The position numbers and the translations under genes were made by a program. From Afipia massiliensis (GTDB taxonomy: Bacteria; Pseudomonadota; Alphaproteobacteria; Rhizobiales; Xanthobacteraceae), in NCBI RefSeq assembly GCF_014203115.1, contig NZ_JACHIJ010000012.1, positions 1-52,621 of the forward strand: a stretch of DNA of 52,621 nt, read 5' to 3'. The notes beneath the pieces were generated by a model. It was not told where the DNA came from. It made no database searches and saw only the letters and a program-made list of their open reading frames with translations. Below are positions 27,771 to 36,650 of this stretch, piece by piece; position 1 is the first letter of the stretch, and the number at the start of each line of letters is the position of its first letter.

Positions 27771-29192
27771 ATGACCGATGTGCCTTTGAGCGATCGAATT
27801 GAGCCAGCACCCGCAGCAGAACCAAGTCTTCACCGTGTAATGGGCCCTTGGCTTCTCTTGCTATTTATCGTCGGTGATATTCTTGGCACTGGCATCTACG
27901 CACTCACAGGTCAGGTCGCGAAGCAGGTTGGAGGCGTCGTCTGGCTGCCATTTGTGATCGCGTTCATTGTCGCACTCGTGACCGCCTTTAGTTATCTCGA
28001 GCTCGTGACAAAGTATCCCAAAGCGGCGGGTGCGGCGCTCTATACCCATAAGGCCTTTGGCATCCACTTCATCACATTCATCGTTGCTTTTGCGGTGATG
28101 TGTTCTGGCATCACGTCAGCCTCGACCGCTTCTCGTGCATTTGCAGCAAACATGTCCAGCGCATTCGGTCTCAATTTCTCGAGCGCAGGCATCACTCTGA
28201 TCGGTCTGGCATTCATGGCCGTCGTCGCGGCAGTGAATTTTCGTGGCGTGGGTGAGAGCGTCAAGGCGAATGTGGCCCTGACCTGCGTGGAGCTTACGGG
28301 GCTTCTGATTATTATCTTCATCGGCCTCTGGGCAATCGGAGCTGGCGAGGGCGACGTCTCCCGCGTCATGCAGTTTCGTGAAGGCGGCGATGGCGGGATT
28401 GTTTGGCCTGTGATCGCGGCGACGACACTGGCTTTCTTCGCGATGGTCGGCTTTGAGGACTCGGTCAACATGGCCGAAGAATGCAAGGATCCTACACGTC
28501 ACTTTCCTAAGGTGTTGCTTGCTGGTCTCGGCATCACAGGCACCATCTATGTGCTCGTTTCGATCTCGGCGATTACACTGGTTGCGCCCGAGCAACTTGG
28601 GGAGGGCGAGACGCCGCTCCTTCAAGTCGTCCAGAAAGGTGCGCCAAATTTCCCGATCTGGATATTTGGCTTCATCACGATGTTTGCCGTCGCAAATAGC
28701 GCGCTTATCAACATGCTGATGGCAAGTCGCCTGGTATACGGCATGAGCCGCGAGCACGTTCTTCCTCCAGCTCTTGGGAGGGTACATAAGAAGCGGCGCA
28801 CACCTTATGTTGCAATTGGCTTCACGACGCTATTGGCCTTTGCGCTCATTACCTTTGTTGGTGAGGTACCAGCGCTTGGAGGTACAACAGCGCTTTTGTT
28901 ATTGTGCGTCTTCACTGTGGTGAATGTCGCCGTCTTGGTCCTTCGGCGAGATCCTGTGGATCACCGGCATTTCCGAACGCCGACCATACTGCCGGTTCTG
29001 GGAGCGATATTCTGTGCATTTCTCACGGGACCTTGGACTGGTCGCGATTTTGTTCAGTATCGCGTAGCAGGAGTGTTGCTTGGGGTTGGTGTCTTGCTGT
29101 GGTTTGTTACGGTGCTCGTAAACCGTTCCGCCGGTGTGAAGCCAGCAGATCTCGATTTAAGGACACTTGGTGGCGGAGGTCCCGTAAACTAG
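27771..29192 (+). CDS. APC-family amino acid permease
   Basis: 473 residues with about 12 membrane segments. It opens MGPWLLLLFIVGDILGTGIY, the conserved first-helix glycine motif of amino acid-polyamine-organocation transporters, and continues with SYLELVTKYPKAAGAALYTH, FAMVGFEDSVNMAEECKDP and MSREHVLPPALGRVHKKRRT. It should import amino acids or related amines by proton coupling; the substrate cannot be told. It is a single gene, followed at once by a series of broken genes, and is intact itself. Confidence 0.88.
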   Translation: MTDVPLSDRIEPAPAAEPSLHRVMGPWLLLLFIVGDILGTGIYALTGQVAKQVGGVVWLPFVIAFIVALVTAFSYLELVTKYPKAAGAALYTHKAFGIHFITFIVAFAVMCSGITSASTASRAFAANMSSAFGLNFSSAGITLIGLAFMAVVAAVNFRGVGESVKANVALTCVELTGLLIIIFIGLWAIGAGEGDVSRVMQFREGGDGGIVWPVIAATTLAFFAMVGFEDSVNMAEECKDPTRHFPKVLLAGLGITGTIYVLVSISAITLVAPEQLGEGETPLLQVVQKGAPNFPIWIFGFITMFAVANSALINMLMASRLVYGMSREHVLPPALGRVHKKRRTPYVAIGFTTLLAFALITFVGEVPALGGTTALLLLCVFTVVNVAVLVLRRDPVDHRHFRTPTILPVLGAIFCAFLTGPWTGRDFVQYRVAGVLLGVGVLLWFVTVLVNRSAGVKPADLDLRTLGGGGPVN

Positions 29193-29332
29193 CGCAAACC
29201 AAGAACGCGATTTGCCTATGGTACGATAAGGATGCAGAAGCGGCTGCCCGCTTCTACGCAGATATTTTCCCAACAGCGCAGTCCACTTATGGCGCAGAGC
29301 GGACATCATCCTTTGGCACCGCGAGGACGTGA
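29192..29332 (+). pseudogene. VOC-superfamily (PhnB-like) protein, N-terminal fragment
   Basis: The frame encodes NAICLWYDKDAEAAARFYAD followed by IFPTAQSTYG, matching the start of PhnB-like / '3-demethylubiquinone methyltransferase-like' VOC proteins that normally run about 150 residues. Here it stops after about 45. No start codon with ribosome site precedes it, and it directly follows the permease stop. A remnant. Confidence 0.7.
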
Positions 29333-29366
29333 CGCCGCGTTTCCGGCATGATAGTCTAGATCATCA

Positions 29367-29790
29367 TCAGACCCATAGCTGCGACCGCGGCAAGCCCAAG
29401 GAAAGCGTGCTGCTGCCGAAACGATCGGCTGCGTAGCCGGCCAGCACGGTGCTGAGAGAGGCACCGATCCCGGTTGCGGTGCCGACGATGCCTTGGGCAA
29501 AGTTGAAATGACCGCTGCCGAGCGCGATGTCAGCGACGATCAGCGGAATCATCACGGCGAAGACCGCGGCCGTGATGCCATCGAATATCTGAACGGCGAC
29601 GAGCAAATAGGGATCGCTGACGGATGCGAACAGAACGCCGCCAACGGCCAACGCGGCGAAACCGAGCAGCAGCAAGGGTCGGCGCCCCCATTGCTGCGCA
29701 AAACGTCCCACCGAAGGCGAAGTGAGCGCGACGATGGCCTGCGGTACGATGATGCACGCAGCAATCAGCACTGGCGTCCACTGGGCGGAC
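29367..29790 (-). pseudogene. MFS transporter fragment
   Basis: It encodes about three to four membrane helices of a major facilitator permease (IVALTSPSVGRFAQQWGRRP, then LLLLGFAALAVGG). The N-terminal half is missing. Near 29408 a one-base deletion switches the frame: the continuing FLGLAAVAAMGLMMI ending is in another frame and stops soon after. It joins the PRC-barrel remnant upstream without a start codon. Confidence 0.75.
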
Positions 29791-29804
29791 CGGGGTCGTC
29801 ACCA

Positions 29805-30070
29805 CCCCAGCCATTAGCGGCAGCATGAAGTGCAATGCGCTCCAGTCGACCACGATCTTGCGGCTGCCGACGCCAAGAAATCCGCCGAAATCGATCACGG
29901 CGGCGCGTGCGCTGCCACGACGGTCGACGATGACGTCGACGATCCGGCCCATGTTCTCCTCAGCCGGGCTGCGAACGTCGCGGCCAAGAATTCCGCGCGC
30001 CTCTACGGCGTCGATCACCGAGACCGAGGGTGGTGGCGAAGCCTCTCCGGGCGCAGGGACGACAGGAACC
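29805..30070 (-). pseudogene. PRC-barrel domain fragment
   Basis: It encodes IDAVEARGILGRDVRSPAEE and then FGGFLGVGSRKIVVDWSALH, a PRC-barrel domain typical of small Rhizobiales proteins. The downstream end runs into MFS-derived sequence in a different frame, and the upstream end runs into LysE-derived sequence on the other strand, so both ends look cut. A GTG at 30018 could start a short peptide, but the protein is not whole. Confidence 0.65.
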
Positions 30071-30083
30071 TTGTGCAGGGCTT

Positions 30084-30599
30084 CCGCATGTGCTCCGGTG
30101 ATGCTGGCGGTTGTCGGCCTGTCCGCGCTGCTGATGACATCGGCTTTTCTCTTCAGTCTCGTGAAATATGCCGGAGCGGCCTATCTGATCCCATCTTGGT
30201 GTTCGCGCGATGCTGGAAAAGACGAAGCCGAGTGGCCTGACCAAATTGCCGAAAATCAGCGCTGGGACAGCATTCCGGCAGGCAATTCTCGTCGAGGTGC
30301 TGAATCCAAAGTCGGCGCTATTCTTTCTTGCCTTCCTCCCGCAATTCGTTCATCCGCAAAATGGGCCGATTGAGATACAACTGGCAGTCTTGGGGATCCT
30401 GTTTGTTGTGATGGGTGCGCTGAGCACGACACTGGTCGCCCTTTGCGCAGGAAGCTTGAGTACGCTGCTTCACGGAAGTCCGGTGATCTTGCGTTGGCAG
30501 GGCAAAGTCGTTGGAACGGCCTATTGCGCGCTCGGCATTCGCCTAGCGGGGGTGCACGCAATACTTCCAAAGAGCGTTCTCCGGAACGTTAGCAACTAA
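30084..30599 (+). pseudogene. LysE/RhtB-type amino acid exporter, truncated and frameshifted
   Basis: The first part encodes VMLAVVGLSALLMTSAFLFS and YAGAAYLI; the second encodes LGVRAMLEKTKPSG and later VEVLNPKSALFFLAFLPQFV, characteristic of LysE-family exporters. The two parts are in different frames, split by an extra C in the CCC at about 30190-30192: removing one restores AYLI-HLGVRAMLEK. The N-terminal about 70 residues are missing. Non-functional. Confidence 0.8.
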
Positions 30600-30629
30600 C
30601 AACATATTCGTAAGGGCCAACACTTGCGC

Positions 30630-30806
30630 TTAGGCCAATTTTGCCAACGGTGCGAGGAAAGACGAAAGCATCAGAGGGATGATCAGCGCTAACGGCATCG
30701 CGAGATGTGATAGATGATTGCGATGCCGGATGCGAACCCAGAGATCGGCCGGAAGATCCTCAGCCCAAGCTAGAATAGCGCTGATCCCAACCCTGAATTG
30801 AGCCAA
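30630..30806 (-). pseudogene. Small membrane-protein remnant or tiny hypothetical gene
   Basis: The reverse strand reads AWAEDLPADLWVRIRHRNHL then AMPLALIIPLMLSSFLAPLA and a stop. It has the look of a real, charged-then-hydrophobic coding segment with one membrane helix. Only a TTG (30806) is available as a start and a stop lies upstream, so it is probably the tail of a lost gene. Family not recognised. Confidence 0.35.
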
Positions 30807-31185
30807 GGCTCCAAAATCGGATGATACTGCTATCTAGCGACAAATGCCCCGGAGGCACCATTGCTCGCCTTTCGCGTAATGAAGCATTATGGAAAATCTT
30901 GCTAGTCAAGTTATGAACTGACAATCAGAGACGGCCGCAATAGTCGTCCCTAGATTTGATTTGAAGACGCTCGTCGCCATGTATTGGTCTTTGATTAGGG
31001 CACTAAAGGCGCTGCGGACCGAGCCCCAAGACTGCTGACGCCCCATCCGCTCCGCGAACAGACAGCGCATCAATCGCTACTCAAGATATGTACATGTCCG
31101 TGTGCGTCGGTCGGAAGGTTTCGATCGGCGCGCTCGCTTGACTCGCGGCAAATAAATTGATTACCTGCTAATAATCAGAACGCTA
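30807..31185. other. Leader region of the F420 operon, no gene seen
   Basis: About 380 bases of moderately AT-rich sequence upstream of the operator. No coding frame of interest was seen. A weak -35-like TTGATT occurs near 31157. The operon promoter is expected here or overlapping the palindrome at 31186. Confidence 0.4.
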
Positions 31186-31200
31186 TTCCGATTATAGGAA
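31186..31200 (+). promoter_or_regulatory. Putative IclR-type operator before the F420 operon
   Basis: TTCCGATTATAGGAA: arms TTCCGAT / ATAGGAA with one mismatch about a central T. It matches the palindromes at 51944-51958 and 52035-52049. It lies 68 bp before the first operon ATG. Confidence 0.6.
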
Positions 31201-31221
31201 CGATCCATGTGAGGATCGTTC
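31198..31221 (+). other. Perfect 9-bp inverted repeat adjoining the operator
   Basis: GAACGATCC-ATGTGA-GGATCGTTC. It shares its first bases with the operator and covers the in-frame GTG at 31209, arguing against that GTG as the start of the peptidase gene. It could be a leader hairpin or a second regulator site. Confidence 0.45.
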
Positions 31222-31268
31222 ATGTGGCCGGCAGCAAACCTGATCTAAAAGCTGGAGTAAAAGTTTCT

Positions 31269-32456
31269 ATGCTGTCAAATTCCGGACGTCTGCTTGAGGG
31301 AATGAAAAGAGAGTCGCTCGAGGCGATCGTTGCGACGATGCCCGAAAACGTGACTTATACGAGCGGCTTCTGGGCGATGAGCCAATGGATCCGGCGTGGA
31401 CCCCAAGCGTATGTTCTCACTCCAGCTCAGGGGCGGGGCGATCCCGCCGTAATCGCAAGTACAGGCTTGATCGATCTGGTCGCAGATCCCGACGTGTGGG
31501 TGAAAGACATTCGACGTTTCGGAAAGTTCGTTGTTGATCGGACGCCGGACGTCGAACTCGACAAGCAGGATTCGCGGATCGAGGCGCTTTTGGCCGAGGA
31601 CGACAGCGGCGACGCCATCGGGGCCTTGGTGAAGGCAATCAAGGATCGCGGTCTTCAAGGTTCCAGAATTGGCATCGATGAAATCGGCATACTTCCTCAG
31701 TATTGGGACAAGCTCGCCGAGGCTCTGCCAAAGGCCACCCTCGTAAGGGCCGCGGACGTGTTCCGGTACGCGCGCGCCATCAAGATGCCTGAAGAGGTCG
31801 CGCGGCTTCGAAGATCGGCTCAGATCGCAGATCTCTCCATCGGCGCGGCACTAGCGGTCGCCCGTGAGGGTGCCACGGAAATGGACCTGGCTCGTGCATT
31901 CCACACGAAGACCATCGTGGAAGGCGGGCTTCCCGTCCTTGGCTGCATCGGTGTTGGAACGCGCAGCGCGATGACAAATGTGCAGCCGACGGAGCGGGTT
32001 CTCTGTCGCGGCGATGTTATCCGCTTCGACGTTGGGGGACGATACAAGCACTATCGGGCGGACATCGCTCGCAACGGCGTGCTGGGTGAGCCCAACGAAA
32101 AGCTGGTGCGGTATCACAAGGCAATCTGCGCCGGGCTTGACCGTGCGATCGCGATGATCAAGCCCGGAGTGCGCGCTGCGGACGTCTTCAACGCAGCGGT
32201 CGAGACTGTTCGTCGCGAGGGCATTTCGCATTACCAGCGCAGTCACGTCGGCCATGGCATCGGCCTCGACGGTTACGACGCTCCAAATATCGCGCCGTCA
32301 AGCGAAGACGTTTTCGAGGAAGGGATGGTGATCTGCGTGGAGACACCATACTACGAAATGGGTTTCGCGGGACTTCAGGTCGAGGACACGCTCGTTGTTA
32401 CGAGAGATGGTGTCGATTCCTTCATGATTTCCGGCACGGAACTTCGGGTGCTTTAA
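31269..32456 (+). CDS. M24-family metallopeptidase (Xaa-Pro dipeptidase / creatinase fold)
   Basis: 395 residues from the ATG at 31269 (MLSNSGRLLEGMKRESLEAI), where the family's creatinase N-terminal domain begins. The GTG at 31209 falls in a hairpin. The C-terminal pita-bread domain retains all five metal ligands: Asp254, Asp265, His329 (in SHVGHGIGLDG), Glu358 and Glu372. It should be an active two-metal hydrolase. M24 members cleave Xaa-Pro peptides or small amide/amidine compounds (creatine, ectoine derivatives); its place as first gene of a catabolic operon favours an amide-type pathway intermediate over general peptide turnover. The stop overlaps the next start by one base (TAATG). Confidence 0.85.
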   Translation: MLSNSGRLLEGMKRESLEAIVATMPENVTYTSGFWAMSQWIRRGPQAYVLTPAQGRGDPAVIASTGLIDLVADPDVWVKDIRRFGKFVVDRTPDVELDKQDSRIEALLAEDDSGDAIGALVKAIKDRGLQGSRIGIDEIGILPQYWDKLAEALPKATLVRAADVFRYARAIKMPEEVARLRRSAQIADLSIGAALAVAREGATEMDLARAFHTKTIVEGGLPVLGCIGVGTRSAMTNVQPTERVLCRGDVIRFDVGGRYKHYRADIARNGVLGEPNEKLVRYHKAICAGLDRAIAMIKPGVRAADVFNAAVETVRREGISHYQRSHVGHGIGLDGYDAPNIAPSSEDVFEEGMVICVETPYYEMGFAGLQVEDTLVVTRDGVDSFMISGTELRVL

Positions 32457-33718
32457 TGGCAGCGGTGCTCGGCTTGCAGTGCATTCGATGTGATGCCCGT
32501 TATCCAGCGGATCACTATGCGCACGATTGTTCTGCCTGCAGGCCGGTTGCTCGGAGCAACCTCACAGTCGTCTACGACGAGTCGCTCAGGCGACATCGCT
32601 CAAAACCGACCAGTGGCTCTGGCAATGGCTTGTGGCGGTACGGCGATCTACTGCCGGTTGCGGAGATAGACGGTGTCAGTCTCGGCGAAGGCGGGTCGCG
32701 CCTTCATCGTCTGAGCCATTCCGCCGAAAGGGTCGGAATCCGAAATCTTTTCGCAAAAGATGAGACCAGGAATCCGACCTGGTCTTTCAAGGACCGATTG
32801 GCCTGCATGGCGGTGTCCGCGGCAAAGAAGGCTGGAGCGAAAGTCATCGTTTCGAGTTCCTCAGGAAATGCTGGCGCGGCTGCCGCTGCTTACGCAGCCA
32901 AAGCTGGCATGCCGTGCGTCGTCTTCACCTTTAAGGGGACGGCAGGTCCCATGCTGACGCAGATGCGCGGCTATGGCGCGAAGGTGGTGGCGGTTGAGGA
33001 GAAGCCAGATCGTTGGCGATTCATGGAACATACGGTTCGTGAGTTCGGTTGGTTTCCGACATCACCGTTCTTTGGACCGGTGGTCGGCAGCAATCCGTTC
33101 GGCATCGAGGGCTACAAGACGCTGGCATACGAGGTGGTCGAACAGCTTGGCTGGCAGGTGCCTGACTGGTGCATCCTGCCTGTTTGTTACGGCGATGCGC
33201 TGCTGGGTATGTGGCGCGGCTTTGAAGACATGATGGCGTTTGGGTGGACGGACAAGATGCCGCGCATGGTGGCAGCGGAAGTCTATGGGTCAGTCGGCGA
33301 AGCGCTTTCAAATGGCACCGACACGCCTCCTGACATGCCGAAGGCATTCGATACTGTGGCCGTTTCGATCGGTGCCACTCAGGGCACGTACCAAGCCTTG
33401 GATATTGTGCGCCGCTCGAAGGGCGTGGCGGTGAAGGTCGGAAATGACGACATGATGCGCTGGCAACAGATTTTGGCCTCGAGCGAGGGCCTTTACGTCG
33501 AGCCGGCCTCCGCTGCCGGTCTTGTAGCGGTGGAACAGTTGGCCAGTACTGGTCGGCTCGCCGCCGCCGACACGGTGGTGAGTCTTCTGACGGCCAGCGG
33601 ATTGAAGGATCCGGCGGCGACCGCGAAGCTCCAGGGCGAGTTGCTCACGGTACCTTCTGACTTTGATAAGGCAGCCGGAATTCTCAGGGCGTCCGGCATC
33701 TTCCCAAGCGATCGATAG
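32456..33718 (+). CDS. Threonine-synthase-like PLP-dependent enzyme
   Basis: 420 residues. The N-terminus has a zinc-ribbon-like pair (Cys9/Cys12 and Cys25/Cys28), seen in many threonine synthase-like proteins. The PLP lysine is Lys112 in NPTWSFKDR, and the phosphate-binding loop SSSGNAG lies at about 135-140. This is fold-type II PLP chemistry: beta-replacement or elimination on an amino acid. A housekeeping threonine synthase would not sit in this operon, so a catabolic deaminating or lyase role is more likely. The coupled RidA-family gene at 52060 supports formation of an enamine/imine product. Substrate unknown. Confidence 0.8.
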   Translation: MAAVLGLQCIRCDARYPADHYAHDCSACRPVARSNLTVVYDESLRRHRSKPTSGSGNGLWRYGDLLPVAEIDGVSLGEGGSRLHRLSHSAERVGIRNLFAKDETRNPTWSFKDRLACMAVSAAKKAGAKVIVSSSSGNAGAAAAAYAAKAGMPCVVFTFKGTAGPMLTQMRGYGAKVVAVEEKPDRWRFMEHTVREFGWFPTSPFFGPVVGSNPFGIEGYKTLAYEVVEQLGWQVPDWCILPVCYGDALLGMWRGFEDMMAFGWTDKMPRMVAAEVYGSVGEALSNGTDTPPDMPKAFDTVAVSIGATQGTYQALDIVRRSKGVAVKVGNDDMMRWQQILASSEGLYVEPASAAGLVAVEQLASTGRLAAADTVVSLLTASGLKDPAATAKLQGELLTVPSDFDKAAGILRASGIFPSDR

Positions 33719-33729
33719 CGGAGGTTAGT

Positions 33730-34686
33730 ATGGCATCGAAACTGGTATCTGCGGCACTTGCAATCTTCGGATCGATTGCTTGTTTGGTTCCGGCGCGGGC
33801 TGAGTATCCGGAAAAGCCGATTACTATGATCGTGCCCTGGGCAGCCGGCGGCAGTACCGATCAGACCGCTCGCGTTTTGGCGAAAGCCGCCGAAGCTTCG
33901 CTAGGCCAGCCAATCGTTATTATTAATCAGCCCGGCGCGTCCACCACGATCGGAATGGCTGCTCTCGCGAGCGCCAAGCCCGACGGCTACACGATTGGTA
34001 CACTGTCGAGCACGGGATATCTGGTCGCATTGCAGGGGCGTCAACTTCCCTTCGATCCAATCAATGCGTTCTCTTACATTAGCTACTATGGAGACAACGT
34101 GATCGGAATCGCAGTCCGGTCGGATTCGAAATGGAAGTCGCTTCAGGACCTTGTGGATGATGGCAAGACACGCCCGGGAGCTATAAAATACGGAACCGCC
34201 GGAGTGGGGACCACGCAGCATCTCACAACGGAGGCGCTTCAGTTCGGCACCAAGGCAAAGTTTATCCACGTTCCGCAGCAAGGTTCAGCGGCTTCAATGC
34301 CCGCATTGCTCGGTGGACACGTTGACTTCATCACCGAGACGTCAGTATGGGCGCCCTTCGTCGAAGACAAGCAGGTAAGGCTGCTGGCCGTCACAACACC
34401 AAAGAGGTCGAAACTGTATCCGGACGTGCCGGCGCTCTCAGAGTCCGGTTACAAGTCCTTGAGGTCGGTACAGGCCATCATCGCTCCGGCAGGTGTGCCA
34501 GAGCCGATACGGGCGACGCTCGAGACTGCTTTCCGCAAGGCGCTTTCAGACAAAGCGTTTCAGGAAACGATGGATCGTCTCGCAATGGAGACGATCGACA
34601 TTCCCGGTGCAGAAGTGAAGAAGCTCGTGCAAGGCGAATACGACCTAGCGGGGCAGTTGCTGAAGGAAATCGGGAAATCGAAGTGA
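33730..34686 (+). CDS. tctC: TctC/Bug-type substrate-binding protein of a tripartite tricarboxylate transporter
   Basis: 318 residues with a signal peptide (MASKLVSAALAIFGSIACLV, cleavage near ARA-EY). The mature start YPEKPITMIVPWAAGGSTDQ is the hallmark of Bug proteins, followed by VIINQPGASTTIGMAALASA and KPDGYTIG. Bug proteins bind carboxylates, and sometimes amides or amino acids, in the periplasm through water-mediated contacts. It follows the PLP gene by 11 bp and precedes tctB by 18 bp, so the complete transporter is co-expressed with the catabolic enzymes and probably takes up the pathway substrate. Confidence 0.92.
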   Translation: MASKLVSAALAIFGSIACLVPARAEYPEKPITMIVPWAAGGSTDQTARVLAKAAEASLGQPIVIINQPGASTTIGMAALASAKPDGYTIGTLSSTGYLVALQGRQLPFDPINAFSYISYYGDNVIGIAVRSDSKWKSLQDLVDDGKTRPGAIKYGTAGVGTTQHLTTEALQFGTKAKFIHVPQQGSAASMPALLGGHVDFITETSVWAPFVEDKQVRLLAVTTPKRSKLYPDVPALSESGYKSLRSVQAIIAPAGVPEPIRATLETAFRKALSDKAFQETMDRLAMETIDIPGAEVKKLVQGEYDLAGQLLKEIGKSK

Positions 34687-34704
34687 TCGGGGCGGAGTAG
34701 ATCG

Positions 34705-35139
34705 ATGATCAAGATTGCACCGACATATCTGGCTGTAGGAATGCTCGGAGCACTAGCTCTGATCTTTGGTGTTGGTGCATTTCGCCTCGGATTCTGGGGC
34801 GATGACGGCCCAGGCCCAGGTCTGCTTCCGCTGGTGGTCTCCTTGCTACTCGTGCCGATGCTTGTGTTGGTCCTACGCGAGCCCTTGCCGTCGGACGAGA
34901 CGAGCCTCGGTGCAGGACCGCTGAGCGCAATCGTGCTTGTTCTGATCTATGCAGCGATTCTTCCTCGCGCCGGTTTCGTGCTTTCGACGCTGGTAATGTT
35001 GTTCGCGTGGATCCGGCTTTTCTACCGGCAAAGCTGGCTCCGATCAGCAGGGTGCAGCGCGAGTCTGACTATTCTTGGCCTTGTGATTTTCAACGTGCTT
35101 CTCAAGGTCCCCATGCAACTCTTTCCGGTTTTGCAATGA
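34705..35139 (+). CDS. tctB: TctB small membrane subunit of the tricarboxylate transporter
   Basis: 144 residues with four predicted membrane helices (YLAVGMLGALALIFGVGAFR at the start; SLTILGLVIFNVLLKVPMQL at the end) and the GPGPGLLPLVV loop found in TctB. It is the poorly conserved companion of TctA in proton- or sodium-driven uptake. The stop codon overlaps the tctA start (ATGA). Confidence 0.85.
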   Translation: MIKIAPTYLAVGMLGALALIFGVGAFRLGFWGDDGPGPGLLPLVVSLLLVPMLVLVLREPLPSDETSLGAGPLSAIVLVLIYAAILPRAGFVLSTLVMLFAWIRLFYRQSWLRSAGCSASLTILGLVIFNVLLKVPMQLFPVLQ

Positions 35140-36650
35140 TCGAAGCTTTGCAAAAACTTGCCTACGGCCTTTCGCTGTCGTTCGAGCCAGCGAATTTGCT
35201 CTACGCATTGATTGGCTCTGTTCTGGGAACGCTTGTTGGTGTCCTGCCTGGACTCGGCCCTGTCACCACCATCGCGGTCCTGTTGCCGGTCACCTATCAT
35301 GCGGGCACGCCGTTGGGCGCTATCATCATGCTGGCGTCGATCTATTACGGTGCGATGTACGGCGGATCGACGACATCGATTTTGCTGAAGGTCCCAGGTG
35401 AGGCCGCGTCGGTTGTGACGTGCATCGACGGCTACGAGATGGCAAAAAAGGGACGGGCCGGGCCAGCGCTTGCGATCGCGGCCATCGGCTCGTTCATCGC
35501 AGGCACGCTGGCCGTCTGCGCGCTGGCGCTTGTAGGGCCAGCCTTCGCAAAGTTCGCAGTGTCCTTTGGCCCGCCTGAGTATTTCGCTCTCGCGCTTTTC
35601 GGACTTGCACTGAGTGCCACATTGTCGGGCGGCTCGCCGATCCGCGGAATGTGCATGGTGTTTGCTGGCCTGCTACTTGGCCTCGTCGGCGTTGACACGG
35701 TGACCGGCGTCGAGCGCTACACGTTCGGGGTTATGGCGATCAGCGACGGGATCGATCTTGTGCCGATGCTCATGGGACTTTTCGGTCTTGGTGAGATCTT
35801 GCATAACCTCGATAATAGAGATGGATCGTCGCTGGTTGCGTCGAAGGTCGGCCGTCTATTTCCAAGTCGCGAGGATTGGAAGGAATCTACCGGGCCGATA
35901 TTCCGCGGCTCGTTTATCGGTTTCCTGGTCGGACTGATTCCTGGTGGCGGCGCGATCCTTGCTTCGTTGATCAGCTATACCCTCGAAAAGAAAATATCGA
36001 AGACGCCGGAGAAATTCGGACATGGCGCGATCGCCGGAGTTGCCGGGCCGGAATCGGCGAACAATTCCGCGGCGACGGCCTCGTTCGTTCCGCTTCTGAC
36101 TCTCGGTCTTCCGGGCAACGCAGTGACGGCGGTTCTCTTCGCGGGCCTCCTTATCCAGAACGTGCAGCCTGGACCACTTATGCTGGTCAAGAGTCCTGAT
36201 GTATTCTGGGGTGTCATCGCCTCGATGTACGTCGGCAACATCATGCTCTTGATCCTGAACTTGCCACTGGTGGGGCTTTGGGTTCAGCTGCTGCGCGTGC
36301 CGTCCTGGATTCTCAGTCCGGCGATTCTTCTGATTGCCATCTTCGGCACTTATAGCCTTCGGGGCAATTTCGCCGACGTCGGTACTTTGATGATCTTCGG
36401 CGCCATCGGTTATCTCCTCCGGAAGGCGCGGCTCGATGCGGGCCCACTCATCATGGCCTTCATCCTTGCCAATATCCTCGACACGTCGCTTCGTCAGTCC
36501 CTGCTCATGGGCGACGGCAGCATGGCCATCGTGTTCTCCCGGCCGATCTCTGCGGTGATACTGGCAGCTGCCGCTATTGTGGTTGGCGCTCAGGCGTACA
36601 AGTACTTCCGCGGCGAGCGGACGCTAGGCGAGCCGGAGTCCGTCACATGA
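35136..36650 (+). CDS. tctA: TctA large membrane subunit of the tricarboxylate transporter
   Basis: 504 residues; the ATG at 35136 is chosen because it overlaps the tctB stop and starts the conserved MIEALQKLAYGLSLSFEPAN. Around 11-12 membrane helices, with family motifs VGVLPGLGPVTTIAVLLPVT and YYGAMYGGSTTSILLKVPGE, and a second inverted-repeat half with LIPGGGAILASLISYTLEKK. It is the main transport channel of the TTT system. Overlaps the next gene by ATGA. Confidence 0.93.
   Translation: MIEALQKLAYGLSLSFEPANLLYALIGSVLGTLVGVLPGLGPVTTIAVLLPVTYHAGTPLGAIIMLASIYYGAMYGGSTTSILLKVPGEAASVVTCIDGYEMAKKGRAGPALAIAAIGSFIAGTLAVCALALVGPAFAKFAVSFGPPEYFALALFGLALSATLSGGSPIRGMCMVFAGLLLGLVGVDTVTGVERYTFGVMAISDGIDLVPMLMGLFGLGEILHNLDNRDGSSLVASKVGRLFPSREDWKESTGPIFRGSFIGFLVGLIPGGGAILASLISYTLEKKISKTPEKFGHGAIAGVAGPESANNSAATASFVPLLTLGLPGNAVTAVLFAGLLIQNVQPGPLMLVKSPDVFWGVIASMYVGNIMLLILNLPLVGLWVQLLRVPSWILSPAILLIAIFGTYSLRGNFADVGTLMIFGAIGYLLRKARLDAGPLIMAFILANILDTSLRQSLLMGDGSMAIVFSRPISAVILAAAAIVVGAQAYKYFRGERTLGEPESVT

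Noticed and set aside
28116..28787. Minus-strand frame inside the APC permease
   Set aside because: Antisense shadow rich in His, Cys and Arg.
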